Of a stretch of DNA of 64,000 nt, positions 45,701 through 53,885 are shown piece after piece (the first letter of the stretch is position 1; each line of letters begins with the position of its first letter). A program made the position numbers and the translations under genes. Source of the DNA: Brevibacterium antiquum (lineage in GTDB: Bacteria > Actinomycetota > Actinomycetes > Actinomycetales > Brevibacteriaceae); assembly GCF_016107655.1 (NCBI RefSeq), contig NZ_JABASX010000006.1, forward strand, positions 273,354 through 337,353, written 5' to 3'. The notes beneath the pieces were generated by a model that did no database searches, was not told where the DNA came from, and worked only from the letters and a program-made list of their open reading frames with translations.

Positions 45701-47028
45701 GCCCTGCCTCGTAACTCCACTCCACCGGGAGTTGCCGGTGATGCGGCATGTCCTCCCTGCGACCGACCGCCCTCTGACCGACTGCCCTGGGAACGACCAC
45801 CCTGTGTCCGTCGCCCCACTTCCAGGCAGATGAACGAGGCGGCGAGCATCACGACCCCGGCCCCTGCCATGAGCATTCCGGTGTCGACCGTGTACAGAAC
45901 GGCGAAGACCGTCACTCCGGTTGCGCCGCCGACGTTGCGGGCGGTGCTTCCCGCGCCGGAAGCGAATCCCGGCCGACGCGGCAGGGCATGCATCGCCGCG
46001 GCCACGATCGCGGGCGTGAGGATCCCTACCCCGATCGCCCACACGAACAGTGCGAGCCACAGGCCCCATAGGCTCGCCCCTGACACAGTCAGACCCATCA
46101 GCCCGAGCCCCACACCAGCCACGATAAGCCCCATTGCACTCGTCCTCCACGCGCCGAGGCGGTTGCTGACCTTTCCCGACAGCGCACCGAATACCGGCAT
46201 CGGGAGCAGAGCAGGAAGAGTGGCCAGCCCCGCCTGCAGCGGGCTCAGTCCCCGATCGCCCTGGAAGAACTGGGTGAGCAGGAACAGAGACCCGAGAACA
46301 CAGAAGTTCATGAGCGCTGCGACGATGCAGGCAAGCAGGAGCCTCGCTCGCGAAGAGACCGAAAACCGGGTAGAGCCCGGAAACTTTGGAGACTCAGCGT
46401 GATCCGGAGACCCGACGCGGCCAGAGACCTGATCGGGCACCGTGCCCTTGGCTGGCCCACCGCTTCTGGCCAACGCCGGCCTCGGTGTGGAGTGCATCAG
46501 GATGGGAATGAGTGCGGCGACAATGACGGGCAGGTTCAACCAGAACACTGCCCTCCAGTTGCCCAGCTCGACAAGCAGTCCTCCCAGCAGAGGTCCCACA
46601 GGAAGGGCGACCCCACCCAGTGCCGCCCACAGCCCGACGAGCTTGTTTCGCTCGCGGTCATCGGCAGCCGACTCCGAGAGCATTGCCAGGGTGCCGGTCA
46701 TCGTTGCGGCGGCGCCAACACCCTGCAGAGCACGTGAGGCAACGAGGAACTCGATCGTCGGCGCCAGCGAGCAGGCCAGCGAGCCGAGGAAGAAGCAGAG
46801 GAAACCGAACACCACGATCCGGCGATGACCCCAGCGATCCCCGATCGCTCCGAAGGCAAGCAGCAGTGCGGCGAGGACGAAGGTGTAGGCGTTGATCACT
46901 CCTGCCATCCCCGATTGGCCCGCCTGCAGATCAGCGTTGATCTGCGGCAGTGCGACGTTGACGACTGTCACATCGAGGAGGACGAGGAAATACCCTGCGC
47001 ACAGGCCGAGTACGAGCAGTTTCGGCAT
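45697..47028 (-). CDS. MFS drug:H+ antiporter, DHA2 (EmrB/QacA) family
   Basis: A 443-residue multidrug-type transporter. Motifs LDVTVVNVALPQINADL (helix 1), GDRWGHRRIVVFG (loop 2-3), and RALQGVGAA are present, with about 14 helices. The C-terminal tail is a tandem GGRSQGS-type repeat that is probably disordered. A long polar loop (about residues 185-225) lies between the halves. Substrate is not predictable. Confidence 0.88.
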   Translation of the reverse strand: MPKLLVLGLCAGYFLVLLDVTVVNVALPQINADLQAGQSGMAGVINAYTFVLAALLLAFGAIGDRWGHRRIVVFGFLCFFLGSLACSLAPTIEFLVASRALQGVGAAATMTGTLAMLSESAADDRERNKLVGLWAALGGVALPVGPLLGGLLVELGNWRAVFWLNLPVIVAALIPILMHSTPRPALARSGGPAKGTVPDQVSGRVGSPDHAESPKFPGSTRFSVSSRARLLLACIVAALMNFCVLGSLFLLTQFFQGDRGLSPLQAGLATLPALLPMPVFGALSGKVSNRLGAWRTSAMGLIVAGVGLGLMGLTVSGASLWGLWLALFVWAIGVGILTPAIVAAAMHALPRRPGFASGAGSTARNVGGATGVTVFAVLYTVDTGMLMAGAGVVMLAASFICLEVGRRTQGGRSQGSRSEGGRSQGGHAASPATPGGVELRGRA

Positions 47029-47138
47029 CCATTGACGCTATCGACCCAGCACCTGGGAGTCGAGGGTTCGACGAGACTCACGTCGTGCCCGCGAAACGCT
47101 TCGCTCCCGCTCTCGCCTGCACACTCGCCCCGACACAG

Positions 47139-47206
47139 CGAGACGCGGGCGCTGTGCCGAAGAATCGGGTTCTCCCCGTCATTCTCGACGCAACGCCCGC
47201 GTCTCG
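47139..47206. terminator. Hairpin downstream of the aldehyde dehydrogenase
   Basis: Inverted repeat with perfect 13-nt arms (CGAGACGCGGGCG at 47139 and its complement at 47194-47206) and a 42-nt loop. It lies 79 nt downstream of the stop of the aldehyde dehydrogenase gene (47285) and 110 nt upstream of the MFS start. Moderate support as a terminator; the loop is long. Confidence 0.4.
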
Positions 47207-47284
47207 ATCTCGCTTCAGACTCGGCGGCAGTGCCTCGGCAGGACGACCGTGTTTCGGTGTCCAGCTGGGACTGCCCAGTCAGAG

Positions 47285-48679
47285 TCAGTCAGCGACGTAG
47301 TACATGCGCTTGTTGACGAACTCGTCCATGCCGTAGGGGCCGAGCTCGCGGCCGAAGCCCGAACGCTTGGTGCCGCCGAACGGAATCTCCGCACCTTCGC
47401 CACCTGGAGTGTTGACGTTCGACATGCCCACATCGAGACGCTGAGCCAGCTTCGCAGCACGCTCTTCGTCCTTCGAGAACACGGCGCCGCCGAGACCGAA
47501 GCGGGTGTCATTGGCCAGCTTGAGAGCTTCGTCGTCGCTGGTCACCTTGTACACGGTGGCCACGGGTCCGAAGAGCTCCTCGCGGTAGGCGTCCATGTCC
47601 GAGGTGATCCCGGTCAGCACGGCCGGCGATACGTAGGCGGAACCGTCGCTGGCGAGCTCGCCGCCGACGAGTTTCGCTCCCTGCTCGACTGCACGGTCGA
47701 GCTGCTTGCGCAGGTTCTCTGCAGCACCACGTGAGGACATGGGCGAATACTTGCCGTCGCCTGCCTCGTCGGGGGTGCCCTTCGTCCAATCCTGGGCGCG
47801 CTTGGTCAGTCCGGACACGAAGTCATCGTAGATGTCATTCATGACGATCATCCGCTTGTTCGCGTTGCAGACCTGGCCGGTGTTATAGAGGCGGGTGCCC
47901 CAGGCGGTGTCCACGGCTTCGTCCATGTTGTCGGTGTCGAGGACGATGTAGGGATCGGAGCCGCCGAGCTCGAGGACAGCCTTCTTCAGGTTCTTGCCTG
48001 CGGTGGCGGCCACGGCCGAACCGGCACGCTCGGAGCCTGTCAGCGATACGCCTTCGACCCGATCATCGGCGATGACGGTCTCGATCTGCTCATGCGTGGC
48101 GTAGATATTGTTGTACACGCCCTCGGGAATGCCGGCTTCCTTCATCATGTCGGCGATGATCGCCGATGAACGGGGGCAGATCTCCGCATGCTTGAGGATG
48201 ATCGTGTTGCCCAGCACCAGGTTCGGCGCAGCGAAGCGGGCGACCTGGTAGTAGGGGAAGTTCCAGGGCATGATGCCCAGGAGTGCTCCGACGGGTCGGC
48301 GCTGGATGAATGCCTTGCCGCCCGACATCGATTCGATCGGCTCGTCCGCGGCGAACTTCGGGCCGTTGTCCGCGTAGTAGTTGAAGATGGCCTCGCAGAA
48401 CTCGGCCTCCTCGATGCCTTCGGCGACGGGCTTGCCCATCTCCAAGGCGATGACCGTCGCGAGTTCTTCCTTGCGCTCACCGAACAGTGCGGCGACCTTG
48501 TTCACGATCGCAGCGCGCTCCTCGATCGTCTTCTCGCGCCAGCTCAGGAAGCCCTTGTGAGCTGCGTCGAGGGTCTCCTCGATCTGCGCGTCAGTGGCGT
48601 TGTCGAACTTCTCGACGACCTCGCCCGTGGCCGGGTTCTCGACACGGTAGCCGCCTGCAGCACTGCCTACATTGCTCAT
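47285..48679 (-). CDS. NAD(P)-dependent aldehyde dehydrogenase, succinate-semialdehyde type
   Basis: A 464-residue ALDH. Catalytic Cys in TGQVCNANKR, Glu in VLELGGSDP, Asn in IMPWNFPYY. The overall length and the FNYYADNGPKF and FGGTKRSGFGRELG segments match the GabD1-like/NAD-dependent succinate-semialdehyde dehydrogenase branch. ATG 48679 follows AGGAG at 6 nt. It stands alone. Its role in GABA or polyamine breakdown is plausible, but the substrate is unproven. Confidence 0.9.
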   Translation of the reverse strand: MSNVGSAAGGYRVENPATGEVVEKFDNATDAQIEETLDAAHKGFLSWREKTIEERAAIVNKVAALFGERKEELATVIALEMGKPVAEGIEEAEFCEAIFNYYADNGPKFAADEPIESMSGGKAFIQRRPVGALLGIMPWNFPYYQVARFAAPNLVLGNTIILKHAEICPRSSAIIADMMKEAGIPEGVYNNIYATHEQIETVIADDRVEGVSLTGSERAGSAVAATAGKNLKKAVLELGGSDPYIVLDTDNMDEAVDTAWGTRLYNTGQVCNANKRMIVMNDIYDDFVSGLTKRAQDWTKGTPDEAGDGKYSPMSSRGAAENLRKQLDRAVEQGAKLVGGELASDGSAYVSPAVLTGITSDMDAYREELFGPVATVYKVTSDDEALKLANDTRFGLGGAVFSKDEERAAKLAQRLDVGMSNVNTPGGEGAEIPFGGTKRSGFGRELGPYGMDEFVNKRMYYVAD

Positions 48680-49043
48680 TCCAGACTCCTTTGACTAGTG
48701 GCGCCCTGGTGGCGCCGGATAAGGCGTTTGCATCGCTGTTCACCGCCGAAATCGACGGATCGCGTATGTCTGCCTCTCACGCTATCAACACGTGACGTGC
48801 GCAACAAGTGGCGGAACCTGGGGGAATCATCAGTTCGCGACAGACCGGACCACCCTCGCCGAGGTTGTGCGGATTTCGCGGGTGATGTCACGAAATCCGC
48901 ATCCACGGCTAGACGCACTCACGATATCTGCACCGCGTCGTGGCGCTCATTCAACGCTGAGTCAGGTTTTCGCGTCAAGGCAACAGCGAAATTCTGACTC
49001 AGCGTTGAACGAGGCGGCCTGTTCTCCGTTGTGACGGAACGCC
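48680..49043. other. Intergenic region between the aldehyde dehydrogenase and acdS
   Basis: About 360 nt without a gene. Contains the palindromic repeat at 48950-49009 downstream of acdS. The rest is upstream sequence of the aldehyde dehydrogenase and shows no clear operator. Confidence 0.5.
48950..49009. repeat. Palindromic repeat, family copy 2 (terminator-like)
   Basis: Arms of 24 nt (two mismatches) around a 12-nt loop containing AAGGCAACA. Its left arm TTCAACGCTGAGTCAGG and loop core closely match copy 1 (38821-38886). It ends 35 nt after the acdS stop, the same offset as copy 1 after its gene. Confidence 0.75.
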
Positions 49044-50132
49044 TCAGAAGATCGAGCTGTAGGCATTGAGGGCCAGCTGTCCGCCGAGGTGGGCATAGAG
49101 AACCGTCGACTCCTTCGCCACCGCGCCCCGGTCTTCAGCACCAGGCTGGCCTTCGACGTCAGACTGGCCTTCGACGTCAGCCTGACCGTCGACATCAGCG
49201 CGTCCGACGAGGTCGAGGAGGCCGGCCATCGACTTGCCCTCGTAGACAGGGTCGAGGATGACACCTTCGAGTTCCGCGGTTGTGCGGATCGCGTTGATGG
49301 TCGATTCATCGGGGATGCCGTAGGCCGGGCCTTCCCAGCCGGGACGGATATCGACATCAGCGTCGGTGATCTCCCGTCCGAGTCCGATGAGACCTGCCGC
49401 GTTGTTCGCGATGCGTTTGACCTGATCACGGGTCTTGTCCAGGGTCGCCGAGGCGTCGATGCCGATGACCTGGCGGTGTGGACCTCCGGCCGCCTCGAGC
49501 GCGGCGAAGCCTGCGATCATTCCCGCGTGGGTGGAACCGGTGACCGTGCATACGATGATCGTGTCGAAGAAGACGCCGAGCTCCTTCTCCTGCTCTGCGA
49601 CCTCATAGGCCCAGTTGACGAAACCGAGTGCACCGAACTTGTGCTCGGAGGCACCGGCCGGAATGGGGTAGGGCCTGCCGCCCGCAGCCTCGACCTCGGC
49701 GATGGCGTTCTCCCAGCTGGAGCGGATGCCGATGTCGAACCCGGCCGAGTCGAGGTGCACATCGGCACCCATGATGCGCGAGAGTTCGATGTTGCCGACC
49801 TTGTCGTTGACCGGGTCGTCCCAGTCGACCCAGCGCTCCTGCACGAGGCGCGACTTCAGTCCGAGGTGGGCCGCGACGGCCGCGACCTGCCGGGTGTGGT
49901 TCGACTGGTAGCCGCCGATCGAGACGAGCGTGTCCGCCCCGGAGGCGAGGATGTCGGGAACGATGTACTCGAGCTTGCGGGTCTTGTTGCCCCCGAACGC
50001 GAGACCGGAGTTCACGTCCTCTCGCTTGGCCCACACCCGAGCCCCGCCGAGGTGGTCGCTCAGTCGCTTCAGCTCGTGGACCGGGCTGGGCCCGAAGGTC
50101 AGCGGGTAGCGTTCGAAATCGGTGATTGGCAT
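49044..50132 (-). CDS. acdS: 1-aminocyclopropane-1-carboxylate deaminase
   Basis: A 362-residue PLP enzyme that degrades ACC (the ethylene precursor) to 2-oxobutyrate and ammonia. [20 protein letters not shown] holds the PLP lysine, and [30 protein letters not shown] [10 protein letters not shown] and DPVYEGKSM follow. The Tyr-Glu of PVYEGKS supports true ACC deaminase over D-cysteine desulfhydrase. ATG 50132 with GAAGAGGAC is preferred. It is about 25 residues longer than typical because of an Asp/Gly/Gln hexapeptide insert (three 18-bp units, 49147-49200). A divergent GntR regulator and a palindromic operator precede it. Confidence 0.9.
   Translation of the reverse strand: MPITDFERYPLTFGPSPVHELKRLSDHLGGARVWAKREDVNSGLAFGGNKTRKLEYIVPDILASGADTLVSIGGYQSNHTRQVAAVAAHLGLKSRLVQERWVDWDDPVNDKVGNIELSRIMGADVHLDSAGFDIGIRSSWENAIAEVEAAGGRPYPIPAGASEHKFGALGFVNWAYEVAEQEKELGVFFDTIIVCTVTGSTHAGMIAGFAALEAAGGPHRQVIGIDASATLDKTRDQVKRIANNAAGLIGLGREITDADVDIRPGWEGPAYGIPDESTINAIRTTAELEGVILDPVYEGKSMAGLLDLVGRADVDGQADVEGQSDVEGQPGAEDRGAVAKESTVLYAHLGGQLALNAYSSIF
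49147..49200. repeat. Three 18-bp tandem repeats inside acdS
   Basis: Units CTGGCCTTCGACGTCAGA, CTGGCCTTCGACGTCAGC and CTGACCGTCGACATCAGC in tandem, in frame, encoding [18 protein letters not shown] on the coding strand. The array forms an insert between the conserved GKSM segment and the C-terminal AHLGG segment. Confidence 0.85.
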
Positions 50133-50207
50133 GGTGTCCTCTTCGTCTGGTGGTACTGGAGGCTGGAGAGCAGTTGCTTCAAGCTGTTGTCGATACGTCT
50201 CTACGAT

Positions 50208-50223
50208 ATGCAATATATTGCAT
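50208..50223. promoter_or_regulatory. Palindromic operator ATGCAATATATTGCAT between acdS and gntR
   Basis: A perfect 16-bp palindrome in the 206-nt divergent promoter. The AT-rich centre and GT/AC-type symmetry suit an FCD GntR protein, and such a gene is next door (50339-50992). It lies about 75 nt upstream of the acdS start. Confidence 0.65.
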
Positions 50224-50338
50224 TCCGGTGGCGACTACAATGGCACAAGCGCTACGTCCCACATGCCAGTACAACTGGATGCGATGCCCGGACTGCCCAA
50301 TAAGCCAACCCCGATGCGAGGACCAAGAGAGGTCGAGA

Positions 50339-50992
50339 GTGCCGATTCCCACGAACGCGCCGATCCCCCAGCGAAGGCTGCTGCGCGATGACGTCTATCG
50401 CTCGATCCGCGACGCCATCGTTCGGGGCCAACTGGCTCCCGGGGAACAGCTGCGCGACCAGGAGCTGGGCGCATGGCTGCAGGTCTCACGCACTCCCGTC
50501 CGGGAGGCCCTTCAGCGTCTGGCGCAGGCCGGCTTGATCCTGGCCGAGCCGGGGCGCATGACCCGCGTGGCACCGGAGAATCCCGAGGCAGTCATCCACG
50601 CCCGCCAGATCGCGGCTCAGCTGCACGCTCTAGCCATGAGCCTCGCATTCCCGCACCTCAACGCATCCGATATCTCCGAAATGGAAGCCGCCAACGAAGA
50701 GCTGAGATGGGCCCTGCGCAATGCCGACATCGACGCGGCCATCACCGCCGATGATGCATTCCATGAGGTCGCCCTGGCTCGCAGCGGCAACCCCCTCATT
50801 CCCGATCATCTCGAGGTCGTCACCGCGACACTGCGGCGAGCCGAGTACCTGCATTTCGACTCCGTCAAGGGATCTGCCTCGCCCGGGCAGCACGCGGAGA
50901 TCGTTGCCGCCGTCCGTGCCGGCGACGCCGACCTGGCGATCGCACTGACATGCGAGAACTGGTCAACGCTCACCAGCCATAGGGCCGACTGA
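50339..50992 (+). CDS. GntR-family regulator, FCD subfamily, adjacent to acdS
   Basis: A 217-residue protein with a GntR helix-turn-helix (about 15-80; LQVSRTPVREALQRLAQAGLIL) and an FCD domain (DDAFHEVALARSGNPLIPDHLEVV). GTG 50339 follows GAGAGG at 6 nt; the longer frame overlaps the operator and acdS promoter and is rejected. Position and the 16-bp palindrome suggest control of acdS in place of the usual Lrp-type AcdR. Confidence 0.85.
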   Translation: MPIPTNAPIPQRRLLRDDVYRSIRDAIVRGQLAPGEQLRDQELGAWLQVSRTPVREALQRLAQAGLILAEPGRMTRVAPENPEAVIHARQIAAQLHALAMSLAFPHLNASDISEMEAANEELRWALRNADIDAAITADDAFHEVALARSGNPLIPDHLEVVTATLRRAEYLHFDSVKGSASPGQHAEIVAAVRAGDADLAIALTCENWSTLTSHRAD

Positions 50993-51043
50993 GCCCACAT
51001 GCCGACCCAACCGAGATCTAGTTCGCGCTCAAAATAATTCATC

Positions 51044-51060
51044 AAGTGATTAGAGGACTC
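51044..51060. promoter_or_regulatory. Operator candidate AAGTGATTAGAGGACTC
   Basis: Seventeen nt sharing AAGTGATTAGA-GACT with the site at 52094-52110 upstream of the GntR gene. It lies about 50 nt upstream of the secreted esterase start. Confidence 0.55.
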
Positions 51061-51113
51061 GTGTATTGTGATGCCCACGATCACCGACGATCAAAGGAAG
51101 AACATTGCATTCG

Positions 51114-52073
51114 ATGATGAAACGCATACTGCCCGTCAGCTTGGTCCTGACCCTCCTGCTCGGCCTGGCACTTGCACTCACACCGCGAACCGATGCCGCC
51201 GCCTCCCCGCCCGGCCAAGCCGCGAGTCGGCACTCAACGGGATGCGGTGTCGAGAAGAAGCCTGGGAACGACCAGGGCACGATCACCTCGGCGGGCGACG
51301 AACGAACCTACCGGGTCAACATCCCCCGCGACTACGACTTCACCGCCCCGCTGCCGCTGATCCTCGGCTTCCACGGCAGAGGCTCCGACGGGGCGGAGTT
51401 TCAGAACTACACCGGACTCCCCGAACTGCCTGCCATCACGGTCTTCCCCGACGGCATCGCCGAGGACGGAAAACGTGCCTGGCAGGGCGCGCCATACGCC
51501 GGCGGAGCCGACGACGTGCGCTTCGTCGCCGATCTGCTCGACTCGATCGAGAGCGAATTCTGCATCGATCTCGATCGCGTCTATGCGACTGGAAAGTCCA
51601 ACGGCGGCGGGATGGTCTCGGTCCTTGCCTGCCAGCTGCGGGACAGATTCTCCGCCTTCGCCACCGTCGCAGGCGCCTACTATCCGCAGTCCTTCGCGGG
51701 ATGTGACTACTCCGAGCCGACGCCGATGCTCGCCATTCACGGCACGGGCGACGCCACCATGCACTACGAGGGAGGCGAGCGCCAAGGTGAGATCTATCCG
51801 GCAGTGCGCACCTGGCTGGAGCCTTGGACAGAGGCCGCAGGCTGCACGGGTTCGAAGGACAGGAAAGTCGGCAAGAAGGGTGAGAAAGTCGTGCGCACCC
51901 AATGGCAGAACTGCCAAGACGGGGCCGATGTCGAACTCTATTCTGTTGCCGACGGCGGGCACGTCTGGCCAGGTGAGACCATGTACAGCGGAGGCGGTTA
52001 TGTCACGCAGGACTTCTCCGCCACAAAGACGATATGGACCTTCTTCGAGAGTCACCCACGCATCCACAAGTGA
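51114..52073 (+). CDS. Secreted PHB-depolymerase/feruloyl-esterase-type alpha/beta hydrolase (LpqC-like)
   Basis: A 319-residue exported esterase. The signal peptide has a basic start (MMKRILP) and hydrophobic core (SLVLTLLLGLALAL) ending near residue 30. Nucleophile Ser in ATGKSNGGGM, Asp in HGTGDATMHY, His in ADGGHVWPG. Cysteine pairs suggest disulphides outside the cell. The start is uncertain: TTG 51105 has a closer ribosome site than ATG 51114 or 51117. It shares an operator with the next gene, GntR (52132). Confidence 0.85.
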   Translation: MMKRILPVSLVLTLLLGLALALTPRTDAAASPPGQAASRHSTGCGVEKKPGNDQGTITSAGDERTYRVNIPRDYDFTAPLPLILGFHGRGSDGAEFQNYTGLPELPAITVFPDGIAEDGKRAWQGAPYAGGADDVRFVADLLDSIESEFCIDLDRVYATGKSNGGGMVSVLACQLRDRFSAFATVAGAYYPQSFAGCDYSEPTPMLAIHGTGDATMHYEGGERQGEIYPAVRTWLEPWTEAAGCTGSKDRKVGKKGEKVVRTQWQNCQDGADVELYSVADGGHVWPGETMYSGGGYVTQDFSATKTIWTFFESHPRIHK

Positions 52074-52093
52074 CCCTTGACACTCGATTCACT

Positions 52094-52110
52094 AAGTGAT
52101 TAGATGACTT
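52094..52110. promoter_or_regulatory. Operator candidate AAGTGATTAGATGACTT
   Basis: Near-palindrome (AAGTGAT-TAG-ATGACTT, one mismatch) directly upstream of the GntR gene and repeated at 51044-51060. The two promoters in this cluster thus share one site, as expected for autoregulation plus control of the esterase. Confidence 0.6.
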
Positions 52111-52131
52111 AAACACTTGAAGGAGAGTGCC

Positions 52132-52878
52132 ATGACAGCACCCATCGGACTCGTCGAACGTCTCACTCGTGAGATCGTCGAAACCATTCGCTCACAGAAC
52201 CTGCAACCCGGCCAGACCCTGCCCTCGGCCAAAGCTCTGGCAGAACGCTTCGAGGTCACAGTCCCCACCGTCCGCGAGGCCCTGCGCCGCCTCGAGGCCA
52301 CCGGATCGGTCGAACTCAAGCACGGTTCCGGGACCTATGTGCGGGAGGCGATCAACCGTCGGATCCTCGACAACCCGCACTATGTGCCCGTCGACCTCGC
52401 CGCCGCCATCGAGCTGCTCGATGCGCGCATCGCCATCGAACCCGGCATCGCGGAACTTGCGGCGAGCGTCCAGGGCAAGGACGCCGTGCAGACGATGGAG
52501 ACCGCGGTCGACAATGCTCTGCAGCTGCACACCGAGGTGCCTGCGGGGCACTTCCACGTGGAGCTGGCCAAGGCCTCGGGAAACCGGGCCCTGCACGAGA
52601 TGCTCGTCTCGCTGCTGGCCATCCACTCCCGCACTCAGCAGGCGGCTCGGTTCACCTACGACCGTCTCCGCGACCACGATGAGCACGCCGACATCCTCGA
52701 TGCCATCAAGCGCGGCGACGGACTCGAAGCCTCACATCGGACCCGTAAGCACCTCGAGAGCATCAGGGCCGCCGTCCTCGCCGACTGGTCGGAACGCACC
52801 GACGCCGAGGAGGCCACCGCCGCCGAGTCCCTCGCGGCGACCGAATCGCGCGCACTCACCGAAGGAACCGAGCAGTGA
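52132..52878 (+). CDS. GntR-family regulator, FCD subfamily
   Basis: A 248-residue protein: winged helix (about 5-75; FEVTVPTVREALRRLEATGSVELK) and FCD domain (about 85-225). The C-terminal tail is Ala/Glu-rich. ATG 52132 follows GAAGGAGAG. The gene precedes creatininase in a GTGA overlap and follows the esterase. The operator repeated at 51044-51060 and 52094-52110 is the likely target. Confidence 0.87.
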   Translation: MTAPIGLVERLTREIVETIRSQNLQPGQTLPSAKALAERFEVTVPTVREALRRLEATGSVELKHGSGTYVREAINRRILDNPHYVPVDLAAAIELLDARIAIEPGIAELAASVQGKDAVQTMETAVDNALQLHTEVPAGHFHVELAKASGNRALHEMLVSLLAIHSRTQQAARFTYDRLRDHDEHADILDAIKRGDGLEASHRTRKHLESIRAAVLADWSERTDAEEATAAESLAATESRALTEGTEQ

Positions 52879-53723
52879 CCCGTCAGAGCGTGACCGAGAT
52901 CCGACCACAGGTTCGCAAGTACGGGCAGCTGACCTCGCTCGAGGTCGACGTCGCGAAGGAGGACAACGCTCTCCTCATCCTGCCGGTCGGTGCCTGCGAG
53001 CAGCACGGCGACGGACTCCCCCTGAGCACCGACAGCATCCGAGCCGACCATGTGGCCATGGCGGTGGCCGAAGAACTAGCAGTGGCTGAAGATCTAGCAG
53101 GGGCCGACGATCTGGCCGGCAGTGACAGAACCGTGCCTGGCAGGGCCTTCGTCCTCCCGAGCATCGACTACGGGGTGTCTCCTCATCACGGGAATCTGCC
53201 CGGGACGGTGAGCCTCGATCCGCGGACCTTCGTCGACATCGTCACCACGGTCGCCGGCCAGCTCTGCGACTCCGGTTTCACCCGCATCCTGGTGATCACC
53301 GGCCACGGGGGCAATATCGCCGCCCTCGGCGTCGCCCAACAGGTGCTGCTGAGTTCCCACCCGGATCTCGCCTTCGCCTACTCACCGGTCAGCGGCCTGG
53401 CCACCGAGACCACTGCGACGCTGCCCCGCACCGAAGTCAGCGGACACTCCGGGGAATCAGAGACCTCGCAGATGCTGGCCATCGATGACCGCCTCGTCGA
53501 CTCTGCCCATCTGAGCGCCGGAGCCACAGTATTGGACGAACTGTCTCCGCGGGCGCGACTGACCCGGACCAAATCACCGTCGAGTGCCGTCACCTTCGAC
53601 CAATACTCCGACAACGGGGTCCTCGGGGATCCACGCACCGCCACGGCCGCGGCCGGGCAGGACATCCTCGGCGAGGTCGTCTCTGCACTTGTCGCCTACT
53701 CCCGGGAGATGCTGCGCCTATGA
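52875..53723 (+). CDS. Creatininase-family amidohydrolase
   Basis: A 282-residue protein with the creatininase metal motifs: PVGACEQHGDGLPLSTDSIR (E and H ligands), GHGGNIAALG, and SGHSGESETSQML. The reaction in the family is hydrolysis of creatinine to creatine, or of related cyclic amides. A creatininase would supply creatine to the creatinase at 18128, although the genes are 34 kb apart. GTG 52875 overlaps the previous stop. A tandem 18-bp array (53064-53117) adds about 18 residues near residue 65-80. Substrate is inferred. Confidence 0.8.
   Translation: MTRQSVTEIRPQVRKYGQLTSLEVDVAKEDNALLILPVGACEQHGDGLPLSTDSIRADHVAMAVAEELAVAEDLAGADDLAGSDRTVPGRAFVLPSIDYGVSPHHGNLPGTVSLDPRTFVDIVTTVAGQLCDSGFTRILVITGHGGNIAALGVAQQVLLSSHPDLAFAYSPVSGLATETTATLPRTEVSGHSGESETSQMLAIDDRLVDSAHLSAGATVLDELSPRARLTRTKSPSSAVTFDQYSDNGVLGDPRTATAAAGQDILGEVVSALVAYSREMLRL
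53064..53117. repeat. Three 18-bp tandem repeats inside the creatininase gene
   Basis: Units GTGGCCGAAGAACTAGCA, GTGGCTGAAGATCTAGCA and GGGGCCGACGATCTGGCC, in frame, encoding VAEELA, VAEDLA and GADDLA. Confidence 0.85.
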
Positions 53724-53885
53724 CAGGCTATGCCGCCTGATCTTCGCACTCGTTTGCCCCAACAGACTTCCGCCACTGCCACATCTTCCCCATCTCAGTC
53801 CCACCTCTCTGACCAATGGAGTTCACGGGTAGCGCCGAGTCGTGCCCAAAGGCTCCTTCATCACCTGGACAAACAGGAGCCAGCC

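Noticed and set aside
49089..50303. 404-codon plus-strand frame opposite acdS
   Set aside because: Shadow frame; it also crosses the acdS promoter palindrome.
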